Shown here: piece after piece, positions 47,143 to 60,028 of the stretch
Layout: every line of letters starts with the position of its first letter
Position numbering within the stretch: the first letter of the stretch is position 1
NCBI GenBank assembly: GCA_034440615.1
Contig: JAOTOM010004020.1
Span: 62,001-126,000 of the forward strand
DNA: 64,000 nucleotides
Reading direction: 5' to 3'
Source: Ashinkailepas kermadecensis
Lineage: Eukaryota > Arthropoda > Thecostraca > Neolepadidae
Translations under genes and position numbers: made by a program
Notes under the pieces: generated by a model
The model's input: only the letters and a program-made list of their open reading frames with translations
What the model was told of the DNA's origin: nothing
Database searches by the model: none

Positions 47143-48165
47143 TCGGTTCACACTTGGTAATTCGGAGCGTCAATCATTCGTAAAACGAACGGATATCGGA
47201 CGTCAAACAGAAGTTACACGTCGTAAAACGAGCGGAAATACACCGGGAATAACACACGCTGTTTCCCCGAATGAAAACGTTCATTTTACGCTTCCCTGCG
47301 AATCATTTATGACGCCAATGAGACCATTCTGACACGACCGCCGCCGATTCAAGTTGTGTGGAAATCCTGAATACTTGTACCAATGCAAGCTGAGATATAT
47401 CGCGCATTTTTCCCATGTGCCAATTCCAATGCCAATTCCAATGAATTGGCATTTACAGCAATGGAATTTATAAATATGTTTTTCACCATCATGCATAACT
47501 TGGCAGTGCCAAGTTGTGTTTGGAGTATCAGGAATTGTCAGGGGTTTTTCATTGCTTACAATAGGCACTTAGAACTCACTGAGCCAATGATTTTCTACAT
47601 GGCTATGTTCTTCAGAGATACTTGCAAGATTTTGTCAGGGCGGCATGCACAGCCCCAAAATAATGTTTCCCACCTTTGCATCTTGGGTGAACAAACATGC
47701 TTTTTCAGTGCCAATAAAACACAAACACAACATAACATTGCATACAATTCCGCCTGTGACTATTTTCCTGGTCTACCTCTCTACCACGTGACCAAAAGAG
47801 GTTTGCTAGGAAATGCAATATTCTAGCCACAGGCAAATCAATGCTTCCAACCTGGTTATAGACAGCCAACAAAACTTCGAATATCTCGCGACCACTCAAT
47901 CAAACCAACAGAACCTTAAACGCCAAATCGGCTTTGAAAAGATAAACTAAATCTATCTTTTAGACGTCAGATAGACGTTCATTACGCCGTCGTGACATAC
48001 CCCGGTTCACACTGTGCGACGCTCCGATCGCGTTAAACGTTCGTAAAACGTAGTTTTGACGGGCGTCTGAAATACATTCGATTGCCGTTTGTTTGACGAA
48101 ACGGCCTAAAAACGATGAATAAACGCTCGGAAAGCGTCAAAAGGCCATAGTGTGCATCGAGCTGT
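47143..48165. mobile_element. Possible DNA element with GGTTCACACT ends
   Basis: CTCGGTTCACACTTGG at 47143 and CATAGTGTGCATCGAG at about 48150 are imperfect inverted ends. Inside each, TCGTAAAACG-type repeats occur (47181, 47221, 48040), and a second CCGGTTCACACTGTGCGACG lies at 48002. Frames on both strands are unrecognised, and no target duplication was identified. It may be a non-autonomous element with a nested or partial second copy. Confidence 0.35.
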
Positions 48166-48814
48166 ACCCGGCCGACAGCGGGCCGAGGCGCGCGTGTGAC
48201 CACGTCTCGGGCCCACGCGATCCGAGCGGCAAGTCGCGCACGAGACCGGCGGTGTCGCCAGCCGATGACAGCCTCTGTGAGCGGAATCGTGTCACTTCCT
48301 GCCGTCACAGCGCCGCCGACGGAAGTCCGTGTCGGGAAAATTACCGGGGGATTTGTTGTGTCCTCTCTGTTCTCCATGGTTGAAAGGAACATATCGGGGT
48401 ATTGCTTTATAAGATCTACATGACAAAAACTCAGCTTTGAGGCCAAAGGTCTAGTGATAACGTATTGGATTGAAACCCGAGGAATTGGGAATTAGCCTCT
48501 TTCCAATTGCGTGTGCATAGCCATTCGAGAAAGTAAGTTCAGCTTGCTTTATCCTACCTACGTTGCAAACTTCCCTTTTGTTTTCAACTTGCACAAACCA
48601 CCAGCACTTCGCCGGACTCAGCGACACTGGTGTGGTGCCATCAGAATGTACATCATATGACGTCATCCCCCACAGTACTGGTGTGGTGCCATCACCAATC
48701 TGCTTGTCGTCACGTGGATCCTGCGTTGCGTTGCTTTTGATAGCACGTACTCCTCAACACAACACCATCAGACGCTCCCGCCCTACCTTCGCACAGACTA
48801 CTGACTTTCAGCCG
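48166..48814. other. No gene seen
   Basis: Single-copy DNA. ACTGGTGTGGTGCCATCA is present twice (48626 and 48677), separated by about 50 bp that include ATGACGTCAT. Confidence 0.4.
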
Positions 48815-49858
48815 AGATCAGCACAACACCAGCACAACACCAGCACAACACCAGCACAACACCAGCACAACACCAGCACAACACCAGCACAACACCAGTA
48901 CAACACCAGCACAACACCAGCACAACACCAGCACAGCATCAGTACAATATCAACACATCACTAGCACAACACCAGCACAACACCAACACAACACCAGCAC
49001 AACACCAGCACAACACCAGCACAACACCAGCACAACACCAGCACAACACCAACACAACACCAGCACAACACCAGCACAACATCAGCACAACACCAACACA
49101 ACACCAGCACAACACCAGCACAACACCAGCACAACACCAGCACAACATCAGCACAACACCAACACAACACCAGCACAACACCAGCACAACATCAGTACAA
49201 TATCAACACATCACTAGCACAACACCAGCACAACACCAGCACAACACCAGCACAACACCAGCACAACACCAGCACAACACCAGCACAACACCAGCACAAC
49301 ACCAGCACAACACCAGCACAACACCAGCACAACACCAGCACAACACCAGCACAACACCAGCACAGCATCAGTACAATATCAACACATCACTAGCACAACA
49401 CCAGCACAACACCAGCACAACACCAGCACAACACCAGCACAACACCAGCACAACACCAGCACAACACCAGCACAACACCAACACAACACCAGCACAACAC
49501 CAGCACAACACCAGCACAACACCAGCACAACACCAGCACAACACCAGCACAACACCAGCACAACACCAGCACAACACCAGCACAACACCAACACAACACC
49601 AGCACAACACCAGCACAACACCAGCACAACACCAGCACAACACCAGCACAACACCAGTACAACACCAGCACAACACCAGCACAACGCCAGCACAGCATCA
49701 GTACAATATCAACACATCACTAGCACAACACCAGCATAACGCCAGCACAACACCAGCACAACACCAGCACAACACCAGCACAACACCTGCGCAACACCAG
49801 CACAACACCAGCACAACACCAGCACAATACCAGCACAACACCAGCACGACACCAGCAG
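48815..49858 (+). repeat. 11-bp minisatellite (CAACACCAGCA) with recurring 30-bp spacer
   Basis: About 90 nearly identical 11-mers. A distinct block ATCAGTACAATATCAACACA plus TCACTAG recurs near 48937, 49189, 49368 and 49696, dividing the array into segments of about 252, 179 and 328 bp. Minor variants CAACACCAACA are scattered. Cysteine/valine/leucine-rich minus frames are artefacts. Confidence 0.96.
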
Positions 49859-50515
49859 ACGCTGCCGCCCTACCCTCCCACACACCATCGGTTGCGAACC
49901 GAGATCCGGCCACCGTTCCGTGATTGCTGGCTTCCTTCCTGTCTGTCGGCTCTGGCCACCGCGTCGCGGCACCCGACATGGACACGCAACGGAGAGGATC
50001 CGCACCCTCCCAGCCCCCCCCCTCCTTCCGCCCCCGCGTCAGACCTGACCGCGACCTTGGCCGACCGGCCGTCAAGCAGAACGCACATCGCTTTGTCGTC
50101 CTGCTCGACCGAAAATGGCCCAAAGATCTTCCTCAGAACATGTCCCTGCCGGGTGACATGTATTGTGTCATTCCCACGTGCGCATGGCGCCTGCACTTAG
50201 CTGGTGGCATGGAGGCGAACCTTGGCCCATGCGTAACACCTTGCCACTTTCCCCAATGCATGGAGGAACACTTCGACAAGAGGAAACCTTCATAGCCACT
50301 CATAAGCTTTTGGTATAATGTGTTCAGTCGATGCTCGTCATATCTTGAGAAGCCATATGATCTTGTCCGCTGTGTTTCTGGCCAGTGTGAAGTGCTTGTT
50401 GTAGATAGCTGTTGGTGTGGAAAGCCGCTTTGCCTGGTCACGACCTGATGAATCACTGGACAATGGCAAGGCCAGTGATCAGGTCAAACGTTCATCAGTT
50501 TGAGGCGCAGGATTC
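49859..50515. other. No gene confidently seen
   Basis: Frames of 102-123 codons overlap on both strands with no recognised domain. Confidence 0.35.
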
Positions 50516-50822
50516 CATTGTAATGCATTGTATCGCATTGTACCGCATTGCATCGATTGTATCGCATTGCATCACATTGCATCGCATTGTATCGCATTGT
50601 ATCGCGTTGCATCGCATTGTATCTCATTGTATCGCATTGTATCGCATTGTATCACATTACATCGCATTGTATCGTATTACATCGCATGGCATCGCACTGC
50701 ATCGCATTGTATCGCATTGCAACGCATTGTATCGCATTGTATCGCATTGTATCGCATTGTACCGCACTACATCGCATTGTATCGCATTGCATCGCATTGT
50801 ATCACATTGTGTTGCATTGCAG
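50516..50822 (+). repeat. 10-bp minisatellite (TATCGCATTG)
   Basis: About thirty units of (T/C)ATCGCATTG with scattered substitutions. Confidence 0.95.
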
Positions 50823-51455
50823 GGTCGCCGAGTCGCTGTGAAGTGAAGATGTCACCAGGTGATGGTGGGAGGTCATGACTCGGTCGAAGGCGTGCATGTG
50901 TGACACCATGTGTAACACGGGCCAGCATGGAGCCTCCGGCCGCTCACACGAAGCGCCAACACACCTGGCGACTCGATGGTGAATCACAGCGCTCCCGCCA
51001 CTGGAAAACATACCTTCTCATGGTGGATGGCAGCGCTTCATCGGGTGCTGAATTCCAAGGTGTGCGGATTGACGTTCATTATAGTGTATGTTTTAAAAGC
51101 ACATCCACACATGCAGTGGCTTTGCATGCACTAGTGGCAGGAAAGTGCACTGGGCACCATCATGATATTACAGCCACGTGCCAACACACCTCACTTCAAT
51201 CACACTAACCCTCTGTTCCTGCCCTTAACTCGGATCTTTATTAAGTTTGAGCTTGCATGTTTCGATATTGCACTCCTGTATGCTCGATGGAGTGTGTTAA
51301 AAGCATCGGGTGATCTGTATGCGAGTCTTCGCCTCTCTGACTCCGTTCGTATATTCGGCACGCTGAATGAGTTATCATTTCATTTAATAATAGTTTCATA
51401 ATTTGACCGGTCATGAGCAGTACGGCATGGCCTACCAGATATGATCAGATCTGAG
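50823..51455. other. No gene seen
   Basis: Single-copy sequence with an unsupported 102-codon frame at 50900-51208. Confidence 0.35.
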
Positions 51456-51885
51456 CAAATTGATCTAATCGGGGAAGTGTGACTAGATCAGTGGAATGTG
51501 ACCTGATCTCTGAGGAACGTGACCCGATCTGGGGGACGTGATCTGATCTGAGGGACGTGACCCGATCTGAGGGACGTGACCCGATCTGAGGGACGTGACC
51601 CGATCTGAAGAGCGTGACCCGATATCGGAGACGTGATCCGATCTGAGGGACGTGACCCGATCTGAAGAGCGTGACCCGATATCGGAGACGTGACCCGATC
51701 TGAGGAGCGTGACCCGATATCGGAGACGTGACCCGACCTGAGGAGCGTGGCCCGATCTGGGGGATGTGACCCGATCTGAGGGACGTGATCCGACCTGAGG
51801 AGCGTGGCCAGATCTGGGGGATGTGACCCGATCTGGGGGACGTGACCCGACCTGAGGAGCGTGACCCGATCCGATGGGTGTGACG
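51456..51885 (+). repeat. 19-bp minisatellite (GACGTGACCCGATCTGAGG)
   Basis: About 23 units. The alternate form AGCGTGACCCGATATCGGAG recurs at least three times together with its neighbour, suggesting 38-bp pairs were copied. ACGTGACC is kept in most units. Confidence 0.93.
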
Positions 51886-51984
51886 TGGAGTTCGGTGTGC
51901 CGGCTTCTGTCGCTGTTGTCAGCTGGTGGTGTGGACTATGACATTAACTATGTCGCCGGGTAAAGATTGCGTCTGTTTACACCA

Positions 51985-53265
<1,281 letters not shown>

Positions 53266-53444
53266 GTGAAGCTACCCTCACATTGGCGACCATGATAACC
53301 GTGGTATGATGATAGCATGACGTTGTAGGCAAGTGGGAGTTTCGTCTTATCCCCCATCGATGTCTCAACGTATTGGTTTCGTTGCTATCAAGGTATTGCC
53401 ATCATTGACGCCTTGTTTGGTCATTAGCAAAGTTACATACACCT
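53266..53444. other. No gene seen
   Basis: Single-copy sequence directly upstream (on the LINE strand) of the truncation point. Confidence 0.35.
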
Positions 53445-53760
53445 ATGCCTCGATGAGTATGCTGTACATCTACCTCGATGAGTGCTCTATACCTGTACCT
53501 CAATAAGTGTCCTGTACCTGTTCCTCAATGCGTGCCCTACACCTACGCCTCGATGAGTGCCCTGCACCTGCACCTCGATGAGTGCCCTGTACATACGCCT
53601 CGATAAGTGCCTTGCATCTGTGCCTCATCCGCACGATAGCGTTTCTGGTCGCACCTATGCCTCGATTGTGCATTATCAGTGTCGAGTGTCCTGCACCTAT
53701 TTCTCGATTGTTGCCCTGCACATGTGCCTCAATGAGTACCTTGCATCGTGCCTTATCTGC
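53445..53760 (+). repeat. 25-bp minisatellite (ACCTCGATGAGTGCCCTGCACCTG)
   Basis: CCTCGATG/CCTCAATG at 53473, 53498, 53523 and 53548 gives a 25-bp period. It degenerates after 53640, with CTCATCCGCACGAT insertions at two places. Confidence 0.9.
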
Positions 53761-53911
53761 ACGATTACCGACACGACCAGCATTTCTGGTCGCACCTACA
53801 GATTGAATGATCGTTCACTGTCGACGCTGACTTCACAATGACAACACACCCACTTGAATCAGCTTAACCATCGATAGAACTTGCTTCATCACTGATGCCA
53901 TGCAATAGTTT

Positions 53912-54388
53912 CAGCGTGGCTGCCCTGTCAGAGTCAGACGGGACAGCGTGGCTGCCCTGTCAGAGTCAGACTGGACAGCGTGGCTGCCCTGTCAGAGTCA
54001 GACTGGACAGCGTGACTGTCCTGTCAGAGTGAGGCTGGACAGCGTGACTGTCCTGTCAGAGTCAGACTGGACAGCGTGGCTGCCCTGTCAGAGTCAGACT
54101 GGACAGCGTGACTGTCCTGTCAGAGTCAGACTGGACAGCGTGGCTGCCCTGTCAGAGTCAGACTGGACAGCGTGACTGTCCTGTCAGAGTCAGGTGGGAC
54201 AGCGTGACTGTCCTGTCAGAGTCAGGTGGGACAGCGTGACTGTCCTGTCAGAGTCAGGTGGGACAGCGTGACTGTCCTGTCAGAGTCAGGTGGGACAGTG
54301 TGACTGCCCTGTCAGAGTCAGGTGGGACAGCGTGGCTGCCCTGTCAGAGTGAGGTGGGACAGCGTGACTGTCCTGTATGATTCAGGTG
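53912..54388 (+). repeat. 32-bp minisatellite (CAGCGTGACTGTCCTGTCAG)
   Basis: About fifteen units. The first half uses AGTCAGACTGGA and the second half AGTCAGGTGGGA, so the array formed from two separately amplified variants. Confidence 0.95.
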
Positions 54389-55666
54389 GGACTCTGCGGC
54401 CTGCTAGCAGTGCTGGGACTGGCTCGCAGTGAGCTATGACCCGTGTATGTGTGTGTATGGTTGTGTAAGTGTAAGAGGTAGAATAAGGTGGCGCAAGGAG
54501 GATTGAGCTGATGAAAGTAGACGATAAAGGAGTAGTAGAGTTGACCGGAAGAGAGTCGACTGGAAGCGAAGTTGGATGACCTGCTGGAGACAGATGAGTA
54601 GAGACGAGCAGAGCTGAGAGGAGTTACAGTAGAGCCGGAGTTGTAGTGTGCTGTTGTGCTGCCAGTCCGGACGGCGCCTGTTTGGGGCATGGGTGCAGGG
54701 AGTGGGCTGGGAACGGGACGTCACCCACACGACAAGGCCTGCCGTGAGGGATTGCGACTGACGAGCGACTGACGAGGGACTGACGAGGGACTGACGAGGG
54801 ACTGACGGGTGCCGCATCCATCTACCACTACAGGCCCGGCTCGGCCACTGGCTCCGGCTCGGCCACTGCAGGCGTCACAAGCCCGGCTCGGCCACTTCCA
54901 GCGGCCGTAGTACTACGGGGCCGCAGGCAGGCAACGAAAGCAAATCAACGTGTCCTTTCGCTGAGCTATGGGAGGCGTTCGCCGACTCTGGCGCGGTCAG
55001 CGGTCAGACTGCGGGGGCAGTGGCCCGGCGGTTAACATATCAAGGGAGGCCCTGGCCGACGGCCACGTGCAGTCGGCTGAGCTACGGCTGCGGCCAATCG
55101 CATGGCGTCAATTAAGCTCGCCTCAGCGGCTGCCGACGCCGCCGACCGTCCGCAGTATTTCAGGCGGGCGCAGATGGCGCGATGGACGGTGTAGGTGAGC
55201 AGAGGTATTGCTTTGTCCGGCTGTCAAATCAGCACGCAGATAAATCCCCCGCTGCTGGATAATGACGTCATAAAGTACGTCCGATGTTGCGCATGACGTT
55301 ACGCAAACATGACGTGATGTCACATTGGAAAACGATCAGCTTCCAACACCACTTAGTGATGGAAATCGGACTGAATGCTGAGGCGTATAAAAGTGTTAAA
55401 TCGATATTCATCAAGCTACTAAGTACTTGAATTGCATTCCGGTTGAAGCTTGGATAACTGACACCACACGGAAGTTCTTGGCTTGCCCAGACTGACGTGG
55501 AGCCTTGTTCACATTGCTCTTGCTCGCTGATGCCTAATTCTCAAATGAATGTAGAAACAATAGAAACGAACAATTTCGGGCGAGAGTGCCGAAGCCCAGT
55601 GCATCTGACATGATAGCCGCACTGTCTACATACTACATAGTCATCCGCTGCGACCACCTGGCAACA
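54389..55666. other. No gene; short 12-bp tandem at 54756-54808
   Basis: A GACTGACGAGGG tandem (four to five units) and a CCCGGCTCGGCCACT triplet of copies (54831-54900). GC-rich to 55190, then AT-richer. Opposing frames near 54382-54821 have no recognised domain. Confidence 0.45.
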
Positions 55667-56487
55667 GCCATTGGCACAGCAGCCATGATATTGGCACAGC
55701 AGCCACAGTAGCCATGGTATTGACACAGTAGCCATGGCATTGGCACAGTAGCCACAGTAGCGATGGTATTGGCACAGTAACCATGGCATTACCACCGTAT
55801 CCATGATATTGGCACAGTAACCACAGCATCCATGGTATTGGCACAGTATCCATGATATTGGCACAGTAGTCATGATATTGGCACAGTAGTCATGATATTG
55901 GCAGAGTAGCCATGATATTGGCACAGTGACCACCGTAGCCATGATATTGGCACAGTAGCCACAGGAGCCATGGTACTGGCACAGTAGGCATGATATTGGC
56001 ACAGTAGCCATGGTATTGGCACAGTAACCACAGTAGCCATGGTATTTCCTCAGTAACCACAAGCCATGGTATTGGCACAGTAACCACATGAGCCATGGTG
56101 TTGGCACAGTAGCCACAGGAGCCATGGTACTGGCACAGTAGGCATGATATTGGCACAGTAACCATAGTAGCCATGGTATTGGCACAGTAACCACATTAGC
56201 CATGGTATTGGCTCAGTAACCACAGGAGCCATGGTATTGGCACAGTAGCCACAGGAGCCATGGTGTTGGCACAGTAGCCACAGCAGCCATGGTACTGGCA
56301 CAGTAGGCATGATATTGGCACAGTAGCCACAGGAGCCATGGTATTGGCTCAGTAGCCACAGGAGCCATGGTATTGGTACAGTAGCCACAGGAGCCATGGT
56401 ATTGGCACAGTAGCCACAGGAGCCATGGTATTGGCTCAGTAGCCACAGGAGCCATGGTGTTGGCACAGTAGCCACAGCGGCCATGGT
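55667..56487 (+). repeat. 20/29-bp minisatellite (CCATGGTATTGGCACAGTAG)
   Basis: Units are CCATG(G/A)TATTGGCACAGTA, with or without a following CCACAGGAG/CCACAGTAG extension. 20-bp units dominate to about 55930 and 29-bp units after. A longer block with GCATGATATTGGCACAGTAG recurs near 55987, 56139 and 56306. The 220-codon minus frame is an artefact. Confidence 0.95.
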
Positions 56488-56726
56488 CCGACGCGCTGCG
56501 GAGCCGAAGCGGGAGAGCCAACCAGGCCTGAGGCCTCACATCTCGCTCCAGTGCTTTGGCAGCACAGCATCACACCCGAGCTGACCCGCCCGCCGACCCA
56601 CTGTTTAATATAACGAAGAATGGCTCTTAGATGCTCCTGGGTTTTAGACATTGTGTGTAAATAAAATATATATACGACCTTCAATATACCAGGAGGTGCT
56701 GAGTTGACATCAAAAGTAACAATAAG
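56488..56726. other. No gene seen
   Basis: Single-copy sequence. Confidence 0.35.
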
Positions 56727-56774
56727 GGTTGTACTTTATTGCTCAATAAAGGGTTGTACTTTATTGCTCAATAT
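56727..56774 (+). repeat. 27-bp duplication GGGTTGTACTTTATTGCTCA
   Basis: Two adjacent copies of GGTTGTACTTTATTGCTCAATA. An AATAAAG hexamer lies between them. Confidence 0.9.
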
Positions 56775-56801
56775 CGCTGACCCGCTCGGCGGACAGCCGG
56801 G

Positions 56802-56837
56802 AGTGACGTCAGTGATGTCCGTGACGTCAGTGATGTC
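56802..56837 (+). promoter_or_regulatory. Two perfect CRE octamers in an 18-bp duplication
   Basis: GTGACGTCAGTGATGTCC occurs as two near-adjacent copies, giving TGACGTCA at 56804-56811 and 56822-56829. This is the consensus for CREB/ATF dimers. No promoter or gene is seen, so function is unproven; the SINE at 56886 starts 57 bp downstream. Confidence 0.45.
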
Positions 56838-56885
56838 CCGATTCTCTTCGGCGGCCCGTGCAGACTCGTCTCTCGCCCCGTGTGG

Positions 56886-57042
56886 GGCCGCGGTAGCCCA
56901 GTTGGTAGAGCGTCGGACTCTTGGTCGCAAGACTGTGGGCTCGAATCTCACAACCGACGGCGTTTGCCGAGTCCACCCGCGACCAGTCGGCGTGAGAGGT
57001 TGGCGACGCTGTATGACCTAGCGGTTGAATGCGTCGCAAAAG
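56886..57042 (+). mobile_element. tRNA-Lys-like SINE, copy 3
   Basis: The head GCCGCGGTAGCCCAGTTGGT has a good A box (TAGCCCAGTTGGTAGAGC), an anticodon-loop region GGACTCTTGG resembling tRNA-Lys (CTT), and a B box GGCTCGAATCT (56938-56948). The body has CCGCGACCAGTCGGCGTGAG (from 56978) and GTTGGCGACGC as in copy 2. The acceptor stem pairs only partly. The frame through it reads AVAQLVERRTLGRKTVGSNL, a peptide that commonly arises from translated tRNA-type sequence. Plus orientation, opposite to the other two copies. Confidence 0.7.
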
Positions 57043-57369
57043 AGCTCAGCGTTCTTCTTCTCTCGCCCTGTGGCGCCGTCCGCCGCGGATTGTCGCCCGC
57101 GTTTGGGCGGCGATTTCGTGTTGCGCCGCTTCCTGTCACAATTTCCGCTCGTCGCCGGCCAGCTTCCGGCCCGTGTGCGGCCAAGGAGGGCCGTGGGAGA
57201 ATCGCGGCCGCCGTGGGAGAGCGCGCGCCCGCCCCGCCCGCCGAAAGGCTGGATTCGGGAGAAACTTCAAGGCTGCGCCGGAAGTGGCGCGTCATCGCGA
57301 CTGAGCGGCGGGTGACGAGTCTCCGCGGTGCTCCCCGAACTGGCCGGTCCGTGTCGACCACAGCACTGA
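57043..57369. other. GC-rich, no gene supported
   Basis: CpG-dense, open in several frames on both strands because of GC content (up to 165 codons, but these include the SINE). Nothing recognised. Confidence 0.4.
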
Positions 57370-57660
57370 TGTGGTAGGTCAGGTCGGGCCGGGTCACCGC
57401 TCACCAGTCGACTAGGTCGTGGGCGGAGGTCAGGTTGGGTTACGAGACACTGGTCGGGTCGCAGGTCAGGTCACAACTCACTAATCAGCTACATCATGTG
57501 TAGGGGTCATGTCGGGTGACGGATCAGATCATGAACCATCTGCCAGGTCATGTCACGGACCAGCGATTCAGCGACGTCAGGTCCGGTCAAGCTTAACCGA
57601 GGAGGTCGTGTCGTGACATGTGTTGCCAGTAAGGTCAGGTTAGTTGTGGCATGACCTGTG
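57370..57660 (+). repeat. Degenerate GGTCA/GGTCGGG tract
   Basis: Irregular GGTCAGGT, GGTCGGGT and GGTCATGT words every 5-20 bp, similar to 4321-4405 but looser. Confidence 0.55.
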
Positions 57661-58161
57661 CCACCACCTATCATGAGGTACCAGCTAGATGAGGTCAGGG
57701 AAAGGGGGGTGTGAAACATTGGTGTTGTCACTTTGCCAAACTGGTTGGGGGACAAATTTATTTTTTGATGGCTAAAGCTTGCCCGAAAACCATTCGTATC
57801 TAGTGTACGTCCATGACCCATTGCATTCTGGCAAGCTTAACCATTGACTATAGGCCCAATGATTAAGCTTCAGCCTGATTGGGGGGAGGGGCAACATCAA
57901 TTACTAAGGGGCCAGTGGCGCCCTCGGCGTATGCAGTGACATCCCTGGTCTGAGATCAGGTCACGAATCACCAGTCAAACATCCAAATCCACCAATAGGA
58001 ATGCCCACTGGAAATCCTTTGCGGTTAAGAACCCCTGCATCGGAATTGGTCGTGTCAGAGTGATAAGGATTTACCTCCATATGTCACACACTCTCTTCCT
58101 TAAAATACACCTTGCACACTGCCTGGCCAGAATTCTGAAGTTATTATTTAGTATCGCTCAT

Positions 58162-58164
<3 letters not shown>
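57661..58164. other. No gene seen
   Basis: Single-copy sequence. Confidence 0.4.

Positions 58165-58195
<31 letters not shown>
58165..58195 (+). repeat. (CA)n microsatellite
   Basis: About fifteen CA units, followed by TA-rich sequence to 58240. A cytosine run of about 15 bases lies near 58285. Confidence 0.93.
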
Positions 58196-58200
<5 letters not shown>

Positions 58201-58299
58201 TATAGTATTATATATAATATATTGTGTATATATATACATATCAAGGAGCGGCGGAACGCATGGGGCGCAGGGGTGCTACGCCTTCCCCCCCCCCCCCCT

Positions 58300-59940
58300 T
58301 CAACATGCCCGAGCAAGGTGACATCGTAACCCCTTGTTGACCTCATTAGAACTGCCTACTTTCCCAAATATCATGAATCTTGGTATGAGATTCCATTCAT
58401 CTTGTTATAATGAAAGGAAAAAATATTAAAAATTGAGCGTTGCATCCTGACAGGGATTGTAGGTACGGTTAGAATACTTGTTGATAGTTTGTTTGGTCAG
58501 ATATGCAGTACCTTTGATGATTTTAAGCATATTGTTGTAAATTGTTTTAAGCAAATTGTTGCACATCACGCTTTGCTCGGCATTATTACAAAATTCAATA
58601 AAATTGATCTTCTGCACAGTATTTGAAGCTGCATTTACCGCTACTTCATCCTGGTAACTTAAGCCTAGTGGTGCATTCAGCGACACCTATCTTGACATGT
58701 TCACTGGAGAAGAAAATTACTCCAACCATCGAAACATTTAATACTCTTTGGGTTAGGTCGGCAAATCCCGACCAAATTATTCATTTTCAGTACATTTTGA
58801 CATCGTCGTCTCTGCATTTTATCAAACATGCCCCGGGATCCAGACGGGGTCACAAAATGGTATGTTCCCCCACTGTGGTAGTGCACACTCAGTCCCCACG
58901 GTCTGTTATCAATGCACTGTACGATCACGGTCTCTCTGTATTCGCTATACACGGCCTGGCTAGACACGCTGTTGACTAGAGCCTTGCTCGGACGCGACTA
59001 GCTCTGTCAGGGCGAGCAGTCGGGAGTGGGTCGCGCGTCCGTGGAGTTGCATATTGCTATAACCATAAACTACGGTCCGCGCTCCGCACATGCGACACAC
59101 GCACAGCACCCACAGCGGTGTTCACCCAGGAACGGTCGACTGCAGCCTCCTCTCTTCCTCTCTTCCTCGGCGCCCTTTGAACTGACCCGACACCCCTCCC
59201 ATGCGGGACAGGTGTCCTTTTCTCTACCCCTCCCCACTGAATGTTGCATCATGCCACTTGATTGACCATTTAATCGACGTGTAGAAAAAGCTCTGTCAGT
59301 ACTGTGTCGAAGAACAAACGAGACGGCGGGAAGGAAAGAGTTTATCTCAGCTATTGTAGCTCCCATACGGAGAGGACGGAACCCAGCACACCTACTGGTA
59401 CCGGTCAGCATCAGTGAGTGGCAGCAGGAGGTTCGGTGCTTGATACAGGCTATGGCGCATCCCTCGGCGACCATATGATGTGAAGATTGAAGATATCTTA
59501 TCAGACCAATGATCTATGACGCAAAAAGGGGGAACATCGCGGATCGTTTTATTTCTCTCCATCGAATTGCAAGTTAACGGCGCTTAATCGAGCTTGCTGC
59601 CCCCAAGACATCACTGATGGATGTGGCAAGTTGATAGACAACTGAGCCAACTGACACTGATCTCTCCAGGGTTGTCCCAGAGCAATGAACTAACTTGACG
59701 CCCTGTGATGACCTCTGTGGAGTTAGCAGCAATTGCATGGTTGCGATGCACCCTAAGACTGAACCAAGCGTCTAAGTTTGTCCCTGTAGACACTACAAAA
59801 TAGTGTCTCCAGGCACTATTAACGAATTCCCTAAAATAATGTCAGCAGCTTAGTCTCACCTAGTCCCTTACCTATGAGTCGAATTATAAAAATCACACAT
59901 GGTTGGTATCCGGGGATATTGAGAAACACTGGTGAGTACA
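58300..59940. other. Long stretch without recognised gene
   Basis: An 86-codon minus frame at 58426-58686 is AT-rich with protein-like composition but unrecognised. The plus frame at 58623-58979 (118 codons) overlaps it in part and lacks any motif. Confidence 0.35.
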
Positions 59941-60028
59941 TCTTTGATATATTCAAAGATGTCTTCTCTTTGATATATTCAAAGATGTCTTCTCTTTGAT
60001 ATATTCAAAGAGAAGACCTCTTTGAATA
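59941..60028 (+). repeat. 27-bp repeat ending in a hairpin
   Basis: TCTTTGATATATTCAAAGA with GTCTTC repeats about every 27 bp (three copies). Each copy contains TCTTTGA/TCAAAGA inverted arms, and the last extends to CTTCTCTTTGA/TCAAAGAGAAG. Confidence 0.88.

Noticed and set aside
53275..53300. LTR end plus primer-binding site (ACATTGGCGACCATGA)
   Set aside because: The motif resembles a Gypsy-type primer-binding site after an LTR, but no LTR partner or polyprotein is seen nearby.
55541..56203. 220-codon minus frame with CQYHG/WLLWLL repeats
   Set aside because: It looks membrane-like, but it is the 20/29-bp minisatellite read backwards.
56886..56960. Functional tRNA-Lys gene
   Set aside because: The acceptor stem does not pair fully, the B box has mismatches, and the sequence continues into a body shared with two other SINE copies.
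57025..57377. Arginine/alanine-rich frames on both strands
   Set aside because: High GC content leaves several frames open together. No domain or codon-bias support.
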